Translations under genes and position numbers: made by a program
Shown: in pieces, positions 11,163 through 23,514 of the stretch
Numbering within the stretch: position 1 is the stretch's first letter
How the letters are laid out: the number at the start of each line of letters is the position of its first letter
Assembly (NCBI GenBank): GCA_025175895.1
Contig: CM045997.1
Coordinates: 106,378,479-106,442,478, forward strand
Direction of reading: 5' to 3'
DNA: 64,000 bases
DNA from: Wurfbainia villosa
Taxonomy: Eukaryota; Streptophyta; Magnoliopsida; Zingiberales; Zingiberaceae
The notes under the pieces: generated by a model
Database searches by the model: none
The model's input: only the letters and a program-made list of their open reading frames with translations
What the model was told of the DNA's origin: nothing

Positions 11163-13573
11163 ATGGCGTCTGCTACCGCTCTTCCCAGCTCCATTTCCTC
11201 CTATTCTCTCGTTTCCCGAGAATCGGCAGGTACATGCTCCGCTCTGCTTTCGTGGATTCTGTCTTTTCTTCTCAAGGTCCTTTTTTTTTTGTCGGATCTA
11301 TGTAGTTGGATCCTTCAAGCGCCAGGATGCGTCGGTTGTGGCGCCGGCGCCGGCAGCAGCCGTCCGTCCCCGGGGGCGGCTGATGCTGGCGCGGCCGTGC
11401 CGTGCCTTGGAGCCTACCAAGAGAGCTGATTCGGCGGTGCACGCCGCGGCGGCGGTGGAGGCGTCCGGCGCCGCGGTGGGAGAGGAACACACCGTCGATT
11501 ATGAGAAGCTGGGTAACGAACTCGAGATTGCTTCGCCGCTGGAGATCATAGACAGAGCTTTGGAGATGTTTGGCGATGAAATCGCCATTGCTTTCAGGTC
11601 AAGAGGCGTTATTTGTTATTTCATTATTTTGGCCAAATTTTCTTCTCTATTTTTTTGGCATATACGGATCCTGTTTCGTTTTGGCTATTGATTGTGTTTG
11701 AATATACCACAAATTACACAAAAGGTACTGTTTAAGAACTTCAATACAACACCTGTTTCAGAGAAATTGCTATAGTTTGCACCAAAATCTTTAGTATCTG
11801 TCTATCACAACAACATTTTTCCTTCTAATTCATTTTTTTTTTTTGCAATAAACTATGATACTGTGATTTAAATTTTAAGGCAGGGGTGAGAAAGTCTATA
11901 AACCAACAAATCACTTCCTAAAGACAGTTTGAGAGATTAAACCGGCAATGTAGAACTCTTAGATTCAGATGATCTCGGTTAAGAGCTGAGAATGCCGATG
12001 CACTATATGTGGCTTATTCAATGAGCTCTCTTCCCCAGTTGTCTTGCTGAAGACTATTATTAGTATCAAAGTTTTAGAGCATGATGCATATATTTATGAT
12101 TCAAGGTCATTCACTGTAACAGAGTATGATGTGTTTATTTATGATTTAAGGTGATTCAGGATAACAATTCATTGGATAGGCATAAGAAGGCTAATCCTAT
12201 GCTTTGGATTGTCATCCTCTTGTGTGAATCTTAGATCATTCTCGTCTTTAAAAACCTTTAGACCGAAGATTGTAACTGACACTGGAGTTTTTGTAACAGC
12301 GGAGCAGAGGATGTAGCTTTGATAGAATATGCAAAATTAACTGGTCGGCCATTTAGAGTCTTCAGCCTTGATACTGGGAGGCTGAATCCTGAGACATACA
12401 GGTTCTTCGATACCATAGAGAAGCACTATGGGATCAACATCGAGTACATGTTTCCTGATGCAGGGGAAGTACAGGCCCTTGTCAGAACCAAAGGCCTCTT
12501 CTCCTTTTACGAAGATGGGCACCAGGAATGCTGCCGGGTGAGAAAGGTGAGACCTCTAAGGAGAATGCTGAAAGGCCTCCGCGCGTGGATCACCGGGCAG
12601 AGAAAGGATCAATCCCCTGGCACCAGAGCCAGTATCCCTGTTGTTCAGGTAATCACTTTGTGTTTGATGTTTCTGCTTCAGGCTTGTTCTGATCAGAATT
12701 GATCTGTTTGTGCATACAGGTTGACCCTGTGTTTGAAGGGGTCGATGGTCTCGGTAGCCTGATAAAGTGGAACCCTGTTGCTAATGTCGATGGAAAGGAT
12801 ATATGGAATTTCCTCAGAACCATGAACGTTCCTGTGAACACATTGCACTCGCAGGTCAGACTCGACTCCTCGAGCCGCCTTTTGGATCACTCATTATCTA
12901 CGAGTTTTCATTTCAGATTCTTATTTTGAGTCCAGGGGTACATCTCTATTGGTTGTGAGCCCTGCACGAGACCGGTCTTGCCTGGTCAGCATGAACGCGA
13001 AGGTAGGTGGTGGTGGGAAGATGCCAAGGCCAAGGAGTGCGGACTCCACAAGGGAAACCTCAAGGAAGAAGGAGGAATGTCGGCTTCCAATGGCAATGGA
13101 ATCGTAACATCTAATGGTGTCAGTGGAATACCAGATATCTTCGAGACGAACACCATCTTCAATCTCAGCAGGCCTGGCATCGAGAATTTGGTGAAACTCG
13201 AGAAACGAGAGGAGCCATGGCTGGTCGTCCTTTATGCCCCTTGGTGCCAATTCTGCCAAGTAAGACAAACACTCGTCGTAGTTCATGATGTTTAATTAGC
13301 TCGAGCTAGCGATCACTGACATACGTTTGAATTGTAATTCAGGCGATGGAAGCATCGTACGTGGAAGTGGCGGAGAAACTCTCTGGCTCAGGCATCAAGG
13401 TAGGGAAGTTCCAGGCTGATGGTGATCAGAAGCCATTTGCAAAGGAAGAACTGCAACTGGTAAGCTTCCCTACAATTTTGTTTTTCCCAAAGAATATGTC
13501 TAAACCGATCAAATATCCGTCGGAGAAGCGGGACGTCGAGTCGCTCCTAGCATTTGTGAATGCCCTTAGATGA
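11163..13573 (+). CDS. APR: 5'-adenylylsulfate (APS) reductase, plastidial; six exons
   Basis: Exons are 11163-11229, 11306-11597, 12300-12648, 12720-12854, 12936-13259 and 13343-13573. All splice sites are GT-AG and the joined frame is 465 codons, the usual plant APR length. The enzyme reduces APS to sulfite with glutathione as donor in plastid sulfate assimilation. Residues 1 to about 75 are Ser/Ala/Arg-rich, as in a transit peptide. The reductase domain (about 95-330) carries Cys197-Cys198 and GCEPC (Cys288, Cys291), the ligands expected for the [4Fe-4S] cluster, and the catalytic ECGLH motif at Cys316. A thioredoxin/glutaredoxin-like domain (about 345-465) has WCQFC at Cys385/Cys388; many plant APRs have CPFC, so Gln386 is a small deviation. 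The ATG at 11163 was chosen because its 67-nt exon splices in frame over a 76-bp intron to the transit and reductase exons. No frameshift or stop is seen; the gene looks functional. Confidence 0.95.
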
Positions 13574-13860
13574 TTTGTAATCTTTTGGTAGTAGTTTCTG
13601 TGGCATTAGATTGTGTGTTATTCAGGAGCATAGTAGTTGTTCCAGTGATGAAGATTGCTGTTGCTTCCGGGTAGTCTAGTCGTAGTATGTTACTTAGCAA
13701 CTTCATTGTTGCCAGATATATAATTGGTGGGTGATCGCCCACTGCCTGCTTCATTTTACCTATACTGATGCAAATTTGAATAAAAATAAAAAAGGCGCCT
13801 TTTATTTTCCTTCCTTTCATTTTGTATATATATACACAAACACGAGAATGTTACCCTGCT
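13574..13860 (+). other. probable 3' UTR and polyadenylation region of APR
   Basis: The non-coding run after the TGA stop contains GAATAAAAATAAAA at about 13777-13790, a plausible polyadenylation signal about 200 bases downstream of the stop. The exact transcript end is inferred. Confidence 0.45.
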
Positions 13861-16379
13861 TCCTTATGCTCAACTCATATGCCAAAGTACAGTAATTGAA
13901 AATGTACAATATCGCACATTTGAACACCCATCCAAGCACCCTGCACCTGCCTTTGTCACCGCTCAGTATCATCGGTGACGATTGAATTTTGATCGCGATT
14001 GGGTTGAAGTCGGTGTCCAGGTGGATCGCAGTTAAATTCGGATCGGATCGCAATTGAAATCTGATCTAATTGCGACCGTGACATCAGGATGTGTGGCGGT
14101 CGCAATCCGACCTGATCATGGGAGAGCATCGCAATTAGGGTTTCACTACTGTCAATGGCAATGTCGCAGTGAGGATGGTGCAAGCGACCTTAATTGATGG
14201 ATTCAGGGATTGACTATACTACGCATCTGAGAGTAACGTTGACGAGGAGTGTCGTAGGAGGGATGCGCAAGCAGGATGACACTGTGCATTCTGCGTGATC
14301 GGACACTGCAGTATAGTTATCCTACACAATTCATTCGTCAATACTCGTGAGTATTTTTATTATCCATCGTCCGATTGCTTGCGCACTATAGTCTATAATT
14401 CTTGAATCTTAGAAGATCGGACAGTGGATAATATAGATGTTTGTGTAGGATAATATTTTCGTGTGTGTAATATATATATAAGTTGTGTTATGTGGACACG
14501 GATGAATTATATAAGATAATATTTTTTGTATATATATATACAACTCTAGAGACAGACGGTAAATAATAGATGTCTTCGTGGATGAATTACATAACTTATA
14601 TATATATATAATCAAAATGATGTCCTATTATGATTTTTTATTTAAAAAAATTTATATACTGTGGTGTTGTTATAGCAACTTTTATTAAAAAATTTCGACT
14701 TTAAACAATTTTGGAGTAGTTTGGTCAAATTTGTTGCAAAATTGTCTTGTTGAAGTAGCATCGGTAAAATTGATTAGATATGGAGCAATTGTGAACATTT
14801 TAATTAAAGTTCTATATTTTTAAAATGAAAAAAATATAATAGTTTTGATTGAAAATTATAATGATTTTTTGGACTAAAATTGTATAGTATTTGATAAATT
14901 TTAATTAAATTGAAATAGTTTTAACTACTATTTTAGCAGTTTTAACCTTTGTTAAACATTTTTGATCAAAATATTTTTTAAATATCATTTTAGTCAAAAT
15001 TATTAAAACACGAGATAAAAAAAAATAGGTAGGCACCTTTTATATTTTTTTTAGCCTGGAGTTTCCATCATTTTAGAAAGCAATTTTCATCCTATTTATC
15101 TGAATTATATTTATTTATAAATAATAAAGTTTTAAAACGTAGTTAAAATTAATTTGTAAAATAAATAAAATAAATAACTAAACAATATTATATGTTTTAG
15201 AAGATTAATATAGTGTTAAAGTAAATTTCTAAATGCATTTATAACTCTAGATTCAGAAATCAGAATTAACTTAAAAAAATATTGCCCAAAAAAAACTAAT
15301 TTTTCGCTAAATCCAATAGTTACCAAAAACTCAATTAATTTATCAGGCAAGTTTAAAGATTTCAATAATTATAAAATTATTGATATTACACCTGCCAAAT
15401 TTCCATTCAATTTACAAGCTAATTTCATAATTATAGCTTTCTGAAAATCCCTATTTTTATAAAATGTTTGTCATAATTATTAACAGTTTTCATAATTTAA
15501 TAGTCACATGTTATAATTTTCTAAAACTAAAATAATAGCTAAAAAATTAAATCATTTTGTGCAATTATTTATGAACGAACATGACTACAAAAATTATTTA
15601 AAAAATATTATGCAAAAGTGATAATAATGAAATTAGCTCTAACATTTGAAAATATTATATGAAATTTTTTTATATATGTTATAAAACATCAAGCAACCTT
15701 GATGAAATTGAGATAAAAAAAATATAACCTTAATGAAATTGAGATAAAAAGATAATAATAATGCAAAAGAAATTCTAATTTTGTTGTCACCGTATATTTT
15801 TTTTCTCAATATATATTCTTAATCACTAACGCTATGTTTGGAAGGATGCAAAAAAAAAAAAAAGTGTATATAATGAAAAGGAAACACAGGGAAGAAAAGC
15901 TTACACTTTAAATTGGAGTATAAAAAAGTATTATTATTTTTAGTAAGGAAGGGTAAAAATTATTCTCCCTTCTTCTTCTCTTACCTCCTTCTCAAACAAG
16001 ATTTATAATTTTTTCCTTCTTTATTTATCCTTTCTCCTCTTTCACTTCATTAATGGGAAGGGAAAGAGAGGAGCAGGTAGGAAAAAATTTATAACCCAAT
16101 TGAGATATAAAATAATCTTTCTTTTTATAAATAAAGAAATTACACTTATTTTTCTTTCCTCGCTCATTTTCAAATAAAATTTAAAGTTTTTCCTCTCCTT
16201 CTCTCACTTTCTCTCAAACAATTCAGGATAATCCAGTTGATAAATGCAAAGGAGTTTAGCAATAATGGATAGGGGTCAATTTTCCAAGAAAATCATAACC
16301 CTGAATTATTGATGACCTTTCTCCTTTGCGCTTGTCAATTGAGGTCATGATTTATTCTCCTCTACTGTAAGGGCAGTAG
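13861..16379. other. AT-rich intergenic DNA, no gene
   Basis: A GATCGCAATT-rich patch lies at about 13970-14115 (repeated GATCGC/GCGATC words). From 14400 the DNA is strongly AT-rich with TATATA runs. At 15835-16230 a block opens CTATGTTTGGAAGG and closes with a region containing CTCTCAAACAATTC, plus two TTCTTCCT-rich stretches, and could be a degenerate MITE. I see no coding sequence. Confidence 0.5.
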
Positions 16380-16429
16380 TAGCGGGCCGCTAATATGACA
16401 GTTCCATATTTTTTCTAAGAGAGCCCTCT

Positions 16430-16680
16430 TCGAGCTCCCTGACTATGATGCAGTGGTAAAACGTTCATGCAAATTCCCAAGAATTCTTGAGTCGATCCTT
16501 AACTATGATATATTTATGGACTTTTCTCCAAATGAAGATTGGTCCCTTAGAATGTCGAGTCTACTGAGATAGTCTACGTTAGCATCCATCCGATTTATTT
16601 TTCTTTTCGATAGAAACAATTAAGGAGGACTGCTAATACGACGATTTCGTATTTTTTTTTTCTAAAATAATCTTCTTCTT
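16430..16680 (+). mobile_element. possible tRNA-derived SINE
   Basis: GATGCAGTGGTAAAACG resembles a pol III A box and GAGTCGATCC, 36 bases on, a B box, with tRNA-like spacing. Similar text (GCTAATAYGAC...TATTTTTTTT) flanks it at 16390-16415 and 16629-16660 and could be a divergent direct repeat. Confidence is limited because no clean target duplication was found. Confidence 0.4.
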
Positions 16681-17322
16681 CATCACAAGAGCTATTCACT
16701 TTGTCATCCAGTGGCATGTCTAATTACCTTACAATTTGAAAATTAAAATTGGATTAGACTAATTCAACAATTAGGACGGAATTAATCAAAAATTAAAATT
16801 GAACTGAACTAATATATATTAAAAAATAGAATAAAAAAATATTTGGATTGAACTGGAGCTCAGGACAATTCTATCCTAGATCCATCTCTACTTGCATGAT
16901 TTCTCATTCTATAGACTTGGATGATCTGTGATCCTTGGTTTGTTCTAAGAGACTTCTTCTTTTGCATCTTTAATTAAAACACTCAATCTTGTAATACTTT
17001 TTTCTATAGCTTTTAAAATAATATATTTGTGTTTTAAAGTTTTCTTGGGGGTATTGGAACAACTTTTTAACGTCCTCCTTGTCGATACTCTCACTTATCT
17101 TCATTATTTTATTCGTAGAGCGAGCTATTTTAGTAGCAAAGACTTCAACCTTGCTTTTAGATTGAACTTTGATGTGGATGTGCCCCCTTTTTCTTTCTTT
17201 TTGTTCTTTTCTAGAACTAAAGGTAAGTTTTTTCCCCCTCAAGCTCATAATTAACTTATTCAATTTAAATTTATAAAATAATTCATTATCATAGGAAGTG
17301 ATATTCACCCTCTCTACCATTG

Positions 17323-17548
17323 ATAATATGACGTGCTTGTCTCCACGGGGATAGGGTGTTGCTTACAAAATGAACAGGATTCGATTCTGGATGAGGGGTC
17401 TAAAATCCTTTCTGATTTCAGATGGACTCCTCCTTGTCTTGTCACCGTGTCAAGGGACTTTATCTCCCTCGTGATTTACCTCTTTCTCGTCAGTGCCCTG
17501 GGACGAGTAGTGGGGGCTACTAGTTGGACAAATTCTCAATTTTTACAG
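17323..17548 (+). repeat. SINE-like repeat, first tandem copy
   Basis: The unit begins ATAATATGACGTGC and contains GGATTCGATTCTGG (B-box-like) and TCCCTCGTGATTTACC. The following unit starts exactly 226 bases later with the same opening. A SINE origin is inferred from the B-box-like word. Confidence 0.5.
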
Positions 17549-17760
17549 ATAATATGACGTGCCTTTGGAATAACCTGTTGATTAGAACAACACCGATATT
17601 ATTACAAATAAACAGGAGTCGAATCTCGATATAGAGTCTAAAATTTTTATTCGGATTCAAAAGTCTTCTATTATTTTTAGTTAACGGATCAAGAAGTATA
17701 ACTCTCTCGTGATTTATTTTTTTTATCATCGTCGAGGAATGGACGATGAGGCAGATAAAG
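17549..17760 (+). repeat. SINE-like repeat, second tandem copy
   Basis: This copy repeats the opening ATAATATGACGTGC and has GGAGTCGAATCTCG in place of the B-box-like word and CTCTCGTGATTTATTT near its end. It is diverged from the first copy by many substitutions, so the tandem is old. Confidence 0.5.
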
Positions 17761-18020
17761 AATCGTCTTTTGTTATCAGAGAGTGAGGTCTGCTCATGAG
17801 ATTTTAATTTTCTATCCTTTCTTCAATTGTACGAAGACTATAAAAATCTCCATGTACTTGACTTATTATTTCTCCATTTATCATTGTGAAATTCTGCATT
17901 TGATTCATTAATAAATCTTGTTTAGCAATGCGAGAATTGTGTGTACTGTTAGATCATATTATCAATGGCAGAGAAGGTGAATATCACTTCTTATGATATT
18001 AGTGTTCTACAAGATAAATA

Positions 18021-19188
18021 TATTGGTGCAATCAATCTCTAGAATTTTGATATTTGATAATATATTTTTGTCTGATCGAGTATTAACCAAGGATCGATCT
18101 AAACATGATCAAAATATTTAGATATGAGTTAAGAGTGGAAGTCCTAGTAGGTCTGTGAGATTGAGCTATAAAAATGGAAGTCTTAGTAGGTTTGTGGGAT
18201 CAAAACTAGGTAAATGGAAGTCCTAGTAGGTCTGTAAGATCGGACTATGCAAGTGGAAGTCCTGGTACATTAGTGGGATTGGACTAGACAAGGAAGTCTT
18301 AGTAGGATCAAGGATACCAGGTGAAGGATTTGTGATGAGTCAATGTAAGTTGGACATCAGAAAGAAGTTGTGGAGGTTAAGGATCGTAGCTAGGTAGGGA
18401 TCTGACTAAGAGTTCTGAGGGAATGCCGAAGTCAAGTTCAGATAGTCGGAAGACTATTATTACAACTCTTTATATGTTGTATTAACTCGGTAATTAAGAG
18501 ATGTTCAGGCAATTGGATAAATTCTAATCACCTAGGCTTCCAAGTGCCCAGAAAGAATCTAGGCGATTGGAGCTAGGTTCAAATGATGCTCAGATCCAGT
18601 CCAAGTTCATCAATGGATCCAAGTGTCTGGAAGGATTCCAGACGTCTGAAACAAGATAAAGTCCGACTCCAATGGATCAAATCAAGACTCAACTGGAGGT
18701 GCCTGGAGAGACTTCCAGGTGCCTGGATAATGTTTATAAAAGCAACCTCGAGAGAATCTTCAGATAATTATTCATTTACCTCATCTACAATGCTTTATTG
18801 TGCTTGAAGTACTCATGAACGTGTGACCGGGGAAGTGTCGGAGGAGTACAAGATGCTCAGGGCTTCTAAATCGACTATCGTACATTTATTTGTTTGCTTT
18901 TATATGTTTGATCCTTTTATCATTACTTGTGCTTGCATTACTATCTTGTAAGAAGTTTTTCCACCTTCGGAAAGATTTCAGAAAAGAGAAGACATAGTGG
19001 ATAGATGTTTGTACATAGGCCTTGGATGTACTTACTCTGGGGGGTTAAGAACCAAGTAAAATCCTTGTGTCCTTTCCTTTATTATTTTTTTAATATTTTT
19101 TGCTGCTAACACTCTTGATAGAAAGAATATAAAGAAGTGAGAAGCGTTATTTCTCCTCCCCCCTCTAGCGCATCACATCGGTCCTACA
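18021..19188 (+). repeat. element B 5' LTR (LTR-B)
   Basis: The LTR starts TATTGGTGC (T-A instead of T-G) and ends GTCCTACA just before TTGGCGTCAGAG, a slightly altered tRNA-Met-type primer binding site (19190-19201). It contains four GTGGAAGTCCTAGTAGG-like repeats at about 18138-18300, a palindrome array, and a TATA box at 18733. Confidence 0.75.
18500..18742 (+). promoter_or_regulatory. LTR-B promoter: CCAGGYRCCTGG array plus TATA
   Basis: Variants of CCAGGTGCCTGG and TTCCAGACGTCTG recur four to five times, the last ending about 8 bases before TTTATAAAAGC (18733-18742). The truncated 3' LTR shows the same layout at about 46980-47165. The promoter role is inferred from the TATA position. 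Confidence 0.5.
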
Positions 19189-19503
19189 ATTGGCGTCAGA
19201 GTAGGAGGCTCTTCAACTATACTAACTACTAGGGGAATAACTAGAGGTAAAATGGTCATAACTTTTGACTAAGGTGGAGCCATGAAATGCACAACCAACC
19301 AAATCGAAGCTCACTTAGAGACCTACAATTCGTATAATGATTTTTTTTTTCCGAAAAATGTCATCTAATACTTATTCGGGGACACCAAAATTTGGGGAGA
19401 GTTCAGATAAAGGTTAGAGGGCAAAAAGTTAAATTCAAAATTTAAATTCATATAATATATTTTAAGTGCAGGGACAGAGGTCACTATAAGAATAAGTGTT
19501 ATA
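19189..19503 (+). pseudogene. element B leader and gag zinc-knuckle fragment
   Basis: After the primer site the leader shares CATAACTTTT and ACCAAATCGAAGCTC words with the leader of element 2. The gag N-terminus is missing. The end reads FKCRDRGHYKNKC, a CCHC-like zinc knuckle lacking its first Cys pair partner. The element C insertion follows at once. The gag continues at 43797. Confidence 0.6.
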
Positions 19504-20921
19504 TGTTAGGACCTCGGTGGCCGCTAGAGGGGGGGGGGTTGAATAGCGCATTTTCGTTGTGGATGGAAATTGATCATTTGTTTCTACAAATCGTGTTAGC
19601 GCAACGGAAATAATAATAACACAAATACAAATAACAACAACCACAAGATCAACACTAAGATATAACATGGTTCGGAACCATATTGTTCATACTCCACGGA
19701 TTGAGCTCTAAAAACCTTAGCGATACAAACACACACCACTAATCACAAATACTCCTCGACAATAAGTCAGAGGTGGAGAAACCGCTTACAGTGATTACAA
19801 AAGTAATACAACAAATACAAGCTAATACAAGTATGAAATACACTACAAGTAAAGGAAAAAAAACTTTACAAAGAGCTTTTGATTGCTTGCTTGGTTGGTT
19901 GCTTGAGCTACAGTTGGAGAGCTTGAAATGCACCAGCAAATTACCCCAAATAGCCCTAGTAATCGCTGCCAAAAATCCTCCATTCGTGCTCCTTTTAAAC
20001 CTACAACTCAGGCTGATTTTTGCCTAGCTGTCGACTGATCGTGACTATTAGTCAACTGCTCCTGTAGTCGTTGTGAGACAACGACATGAGCCACGTCGGA
20101 TAAGTTCCAATGGATAAACCATCAGTCGACTGATCGAGCCTTCACTCGATTGTCAAATCCTAACAGTCGACTCGAGAACTTTTTGTGCCCGAATTTCCGA
20201 CCATCAGTCGACTGATCAGATCAGTCGACTGCTCAGGCCATCAATCGACTGCTAGGCCAATTTATAGTAGTCAACTCTAGTCAACTCCCATCAGTCGACT
20301 GTCCATAGTCCCAATTGACTGATACACCTCAAATATGAGGTTTTAACTCAAGTATGGTGCCCCCATACTTGCTAGACCACCCTTAGCCTAGACATAAGCC
20401 TTCTAACCACCTCTATCAGTCTCACGCCTATCGGATCCCTCCAAGTCATCCATGACTTATTCATCCATACGCTAGCCTTCAGGTGCTTCCATCAGCTATT
20501 CTCATGCTAATATGGTCTATACCGCCAAGGCACATTGGACTTATGCTGCCAAGACTCCGCTTGGACTTTACGCCGCCAACCATTGGACTTATGCTGCAAA
20601 AACTCCACCTTTGAACTTTACGATGCCAATATCAAACCCCTTGGACTTTCCAAATGCCAAGACTCATGCTTGGACTTTCCTTGCCAACTCATGTTAGACT
20701 TTCCATGCCAAGACTCAAGCTTGGATTTTTCATGCCAAGTACACAAGACTTGGACTTCTCCCATGACAATGGTCAAATCATCGTCAAACGTCAAATATGA
20801 CCTGGGTCGATTGCACCAACAATCTCCCCAACACATGTCAGACATCAATGTCAAACATCAAAACACTACTCGAGTCAAACTCGAGTCTGGTCAATCGTGA
20901 TCTGGGTCGATTGCACCAACT
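19504..20921 (-). repeat. element C 3' LTR (LTR-C)
   Basis: On the plus strand it opens TGTTAGGACC and closes GATTGCACCAAC, so it reads in minus orientation. It holds an AGTCGACT array (about 20028-20330) and a CTTGG/CCAAG array (about 20510-20760), both shared with LTR-1. The last base is T instead of A. Confidence 0.8.
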
Positions 20922-20940
20922 ATCTCCTCCTTTTTGATGT
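20922..20940 (-). other. element C polypurine tract
   Basis: The minus strand reads CATCAAAAAGGAGGAGAT directly before the 3' LTR, the expected plus-strand primer position. Confidence 0.7.
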
Positions 20941-22286
20941 TTGACAAAAACACCCTTGAGTTAGGTCCCTAACTCAAATATCCTTACCAATTGTCCCAAA
21001 TTGGTAATCCCATAAATTCTCCCATTAATTCTCTCCCTTTTTGACATACATAAAAAATGTTCTCTCCAAGAAGGTCAATGTCTCATATCTCAATGGGATC
21101 TTACAATCTCCACCTTGGTCCAAAAATATCTAGGAGAGGCACTCCTATGAACTCTCCTAATTTCCAAATTGGGCATCTTAAATTCCCATTTCCCCCCTTT
21201 ACAAGGAAGAATATATATCCATCATTCTAAGATGGATACCTCCCCCTTGACCATTGCACCAACAATGTCTTTGGGAAGTCCCTAAGCCAATAGGAACATT
21301 AAACCAAAAAAATAAGGTTCAAAGTTTAACATTGAACTTTCCACACCTTAAATTGATAAATCACCATAACAACTCTCCTAATCCATATCCAATGGATTTT
21401 CACCATTTCTAATGCTTTTCAAAGCATATCCTAGGGTTAGGAGCAGTTAGGGTACCCTAATATAGCTGAAACATGGGCTAAATATTCTTGTTTATCCGAA
21501 ATCAACCTATCAGTCGACTCTTCCATAGAACAGTCAACTGAAATCATCATCAGTCAACTAAAAAACTGTAACAGTCGACTGATCCCTGATTTTCAGAAAT
21601 AAAGTTTTTCAGAAATGAAGTTTGAAAAAGCGTAAGTAAATATACGTATTTCAAAAAATTTTGAAATTTCATACACACATTACTTACATGAAATATAATG
21701 GATAAAAAATAGTTTGAAAATAAAATACCCATTAAAATAGGAGATTAATACAAAGTTCAAAAACTATTAAAGCTTTAATGTTTTTGATCTACTTTGTATC
21801 AACTTCTTCAATGATGATTGCTATCAAAAAATAAACTTCACCAAGGTTTTCTAAAAGGATTTTAAAATGATTTTAAAAACCTATTTTGAACCATGGACTA
21901 TTGGCTAGATGTACATGACTTGTACATTAGCTTTCCTTATGATCCATATTTATGAATGAAATAAGTTTAAGTTCATCTAGATGCAACATCTATTCATCTT
22001 GAACTTAACTTATTTTTCTAACATCTCACATGTATCTAGGGTGTATAAAACATACATAAGTCAATGTGATTGTGAGATGTGGAATTAGGGTTACTATGAC
22101 TTCATGCATTTTCTAGGCAACTCTATTTGATTCCTTTATACATAGGACTTCAAATCATGCCATTGTCCTTAAATCAATTTTAATTAATGCATGAATGATC
22201 ATGACATAAGTGATAACATAAATAAGTATGACCAATGATCATGATATCATGACATATAAATAGGCTCTAAACATGAACATGACATA
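20941..22286. other. element C 3' non-coding region
   Basis: This AT-rich DNA between the polypurine tract and the insertion site of element 1 has no coding sequence. Similar GGGGGAG/CTTGGATTAAG-type text is found in the 3' non-coding part of element 1 (about 31265-31600), in keeping with related elements. Confidence 0.55.
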
Positions 22287-22291
22287 GAAAG

Positions 22292-23459
22292 TGTTGGTGC
22301 AACAATGCCCCAAGCATTTATATATTTTGATGTTTGGATAATCATCTAAGTTAGGCAATGTTTTGTGATCTAATTGTAAACATGTTTAAGTGATAGGAAA
22401 ATCCAAGTATGAAGACCTGGTAAAAGACAAGTCCAAGTGTGATCTTGGCAAAGAGAAGTCAAAGGAAAGGTCTTGGCAGCGTAAGTCCAAGCATGTAGTC
22501 TTGGCGTCGTAAAGTCCAAGCAGTCCTTGGAAAAGAAAGACCAAAGGAAAGTCTTGACGGCATAAGTCCAAGCATGTAGTCTTGGCGGCGTAAAGTCCAA
22601 GCATACTTTGGCAAAGAAGAAACCCAAAGCATGACGAAACCGAAGGAAGTTTTTGAAGGCAAGCGCATGGATGGAGTTGTGAACTCAGAGAAATCCTAGA
22701 GGCGTAAGGCTGATGGAGAATCTAGAAGGTTAAGTCTAGGCTTAGGTTATGTTTTCAAGTATGAATTAGTCATACTTGGGGTGTGATCATCGAACATGAT
22801 GTCGGCCGAATCGGCCTTTAAAATGCATTAGAGGTTGAAGATCGTAGCCGATCGGGTTATCTCATGAATCGGTGAGAGTCGACTCGTACTGCATTACCAA
22901 GATATAGCCGGGCAATGATCGCCATTATTAGCGATCGCCACGCCAAACAAATGACCCGTAGCCGATCGGCTAGTTTCAGCAGCAATATCAATCGAATCGC
23001 CATCTGGCGCTGATCGATAGTCTTCCCGAGCGATGACAAATCCCATGAATCCGGTCGCCGTTAGAATCGGGCATCGATGTGCTCTTTCCTATAAAAGAGC
23101 CCAAGGGGAGCAAGAAGAGGCTAATGCTTATATTCTGATCTTTCTCCTAAGCTCCCACAAGTTTTTCAAGCTTTCTAAGTGATCTTAAATCCTCTCCTCC
23201 TCTCTCTAAGCTCAAGTTTCATTCTTTGTAAAGAAGAGGAGGTTTTTGTTGTAAAAGAAAGCTTCTTAGTGGAATTGCTTGGGTTGATCCACCTTAAGGA
23301 TCGCCGTGGAGTAGGAGCGTTATCTCCGAACCACGTAAAGACTTTGTTAGCATTGCTTTTTGTTTTTACATATATTATTTGTGTTTGCTTCCACTAATTA
23401 CTCTTGTAGAAACGAAAAGCGCTATTCACCCCCATCTAACTTCCAAACGATCACCAACA
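22292..23459 (+). repeat. element 1 5' LTR (LTR-1)
   Basis: It runs from TGTTGGTGCAACAATG to GATCACCAACA. It contains the CTTGG/CCAAG array (about 22400-22625), a scrambled AGTCGACT-type region (about 22790-23085) and TATAAAA at 23090 within an AGAGC-rich inverted repeat. Confidence 0.9.
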
Positions 23460-23461
23460 AG

Positions 23462-23475
23462 TGGTATCAGAGCCC
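23462..23475 (+). other. element 1 primer binding site
   Basis: TGGTATCAGAGC two bases after the 5' LTR matches the initiator tRNA-Met primer site of plant copia elements. Confidence 0.85.
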
Positions 23476-23514
23476 GAATCACATCGGAAGATCTAGCAAT
23501 CAACCGGAGCAAAG

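Noticed and set aside
10921..11691. 256-codon plus-strand ORF over the start of the APS reductase gene
   Set aside because: It reads through the promoter leader and intron 1 and past the exon 2 donor; only 11306-11597 is coding. The true start is 11163 in another frame.
15835..16230. MITE with CTATGTTTGG ends
   Set aside because: The terminal inverted repeat is too weak and no target duplication was found.
16970..17320. 116-codon minus-strand ORF, Lys-rich
   Set aside because: It is AT-rich chance coding with no domain; a very decayed gag piece cannot be excluded but is not supported.
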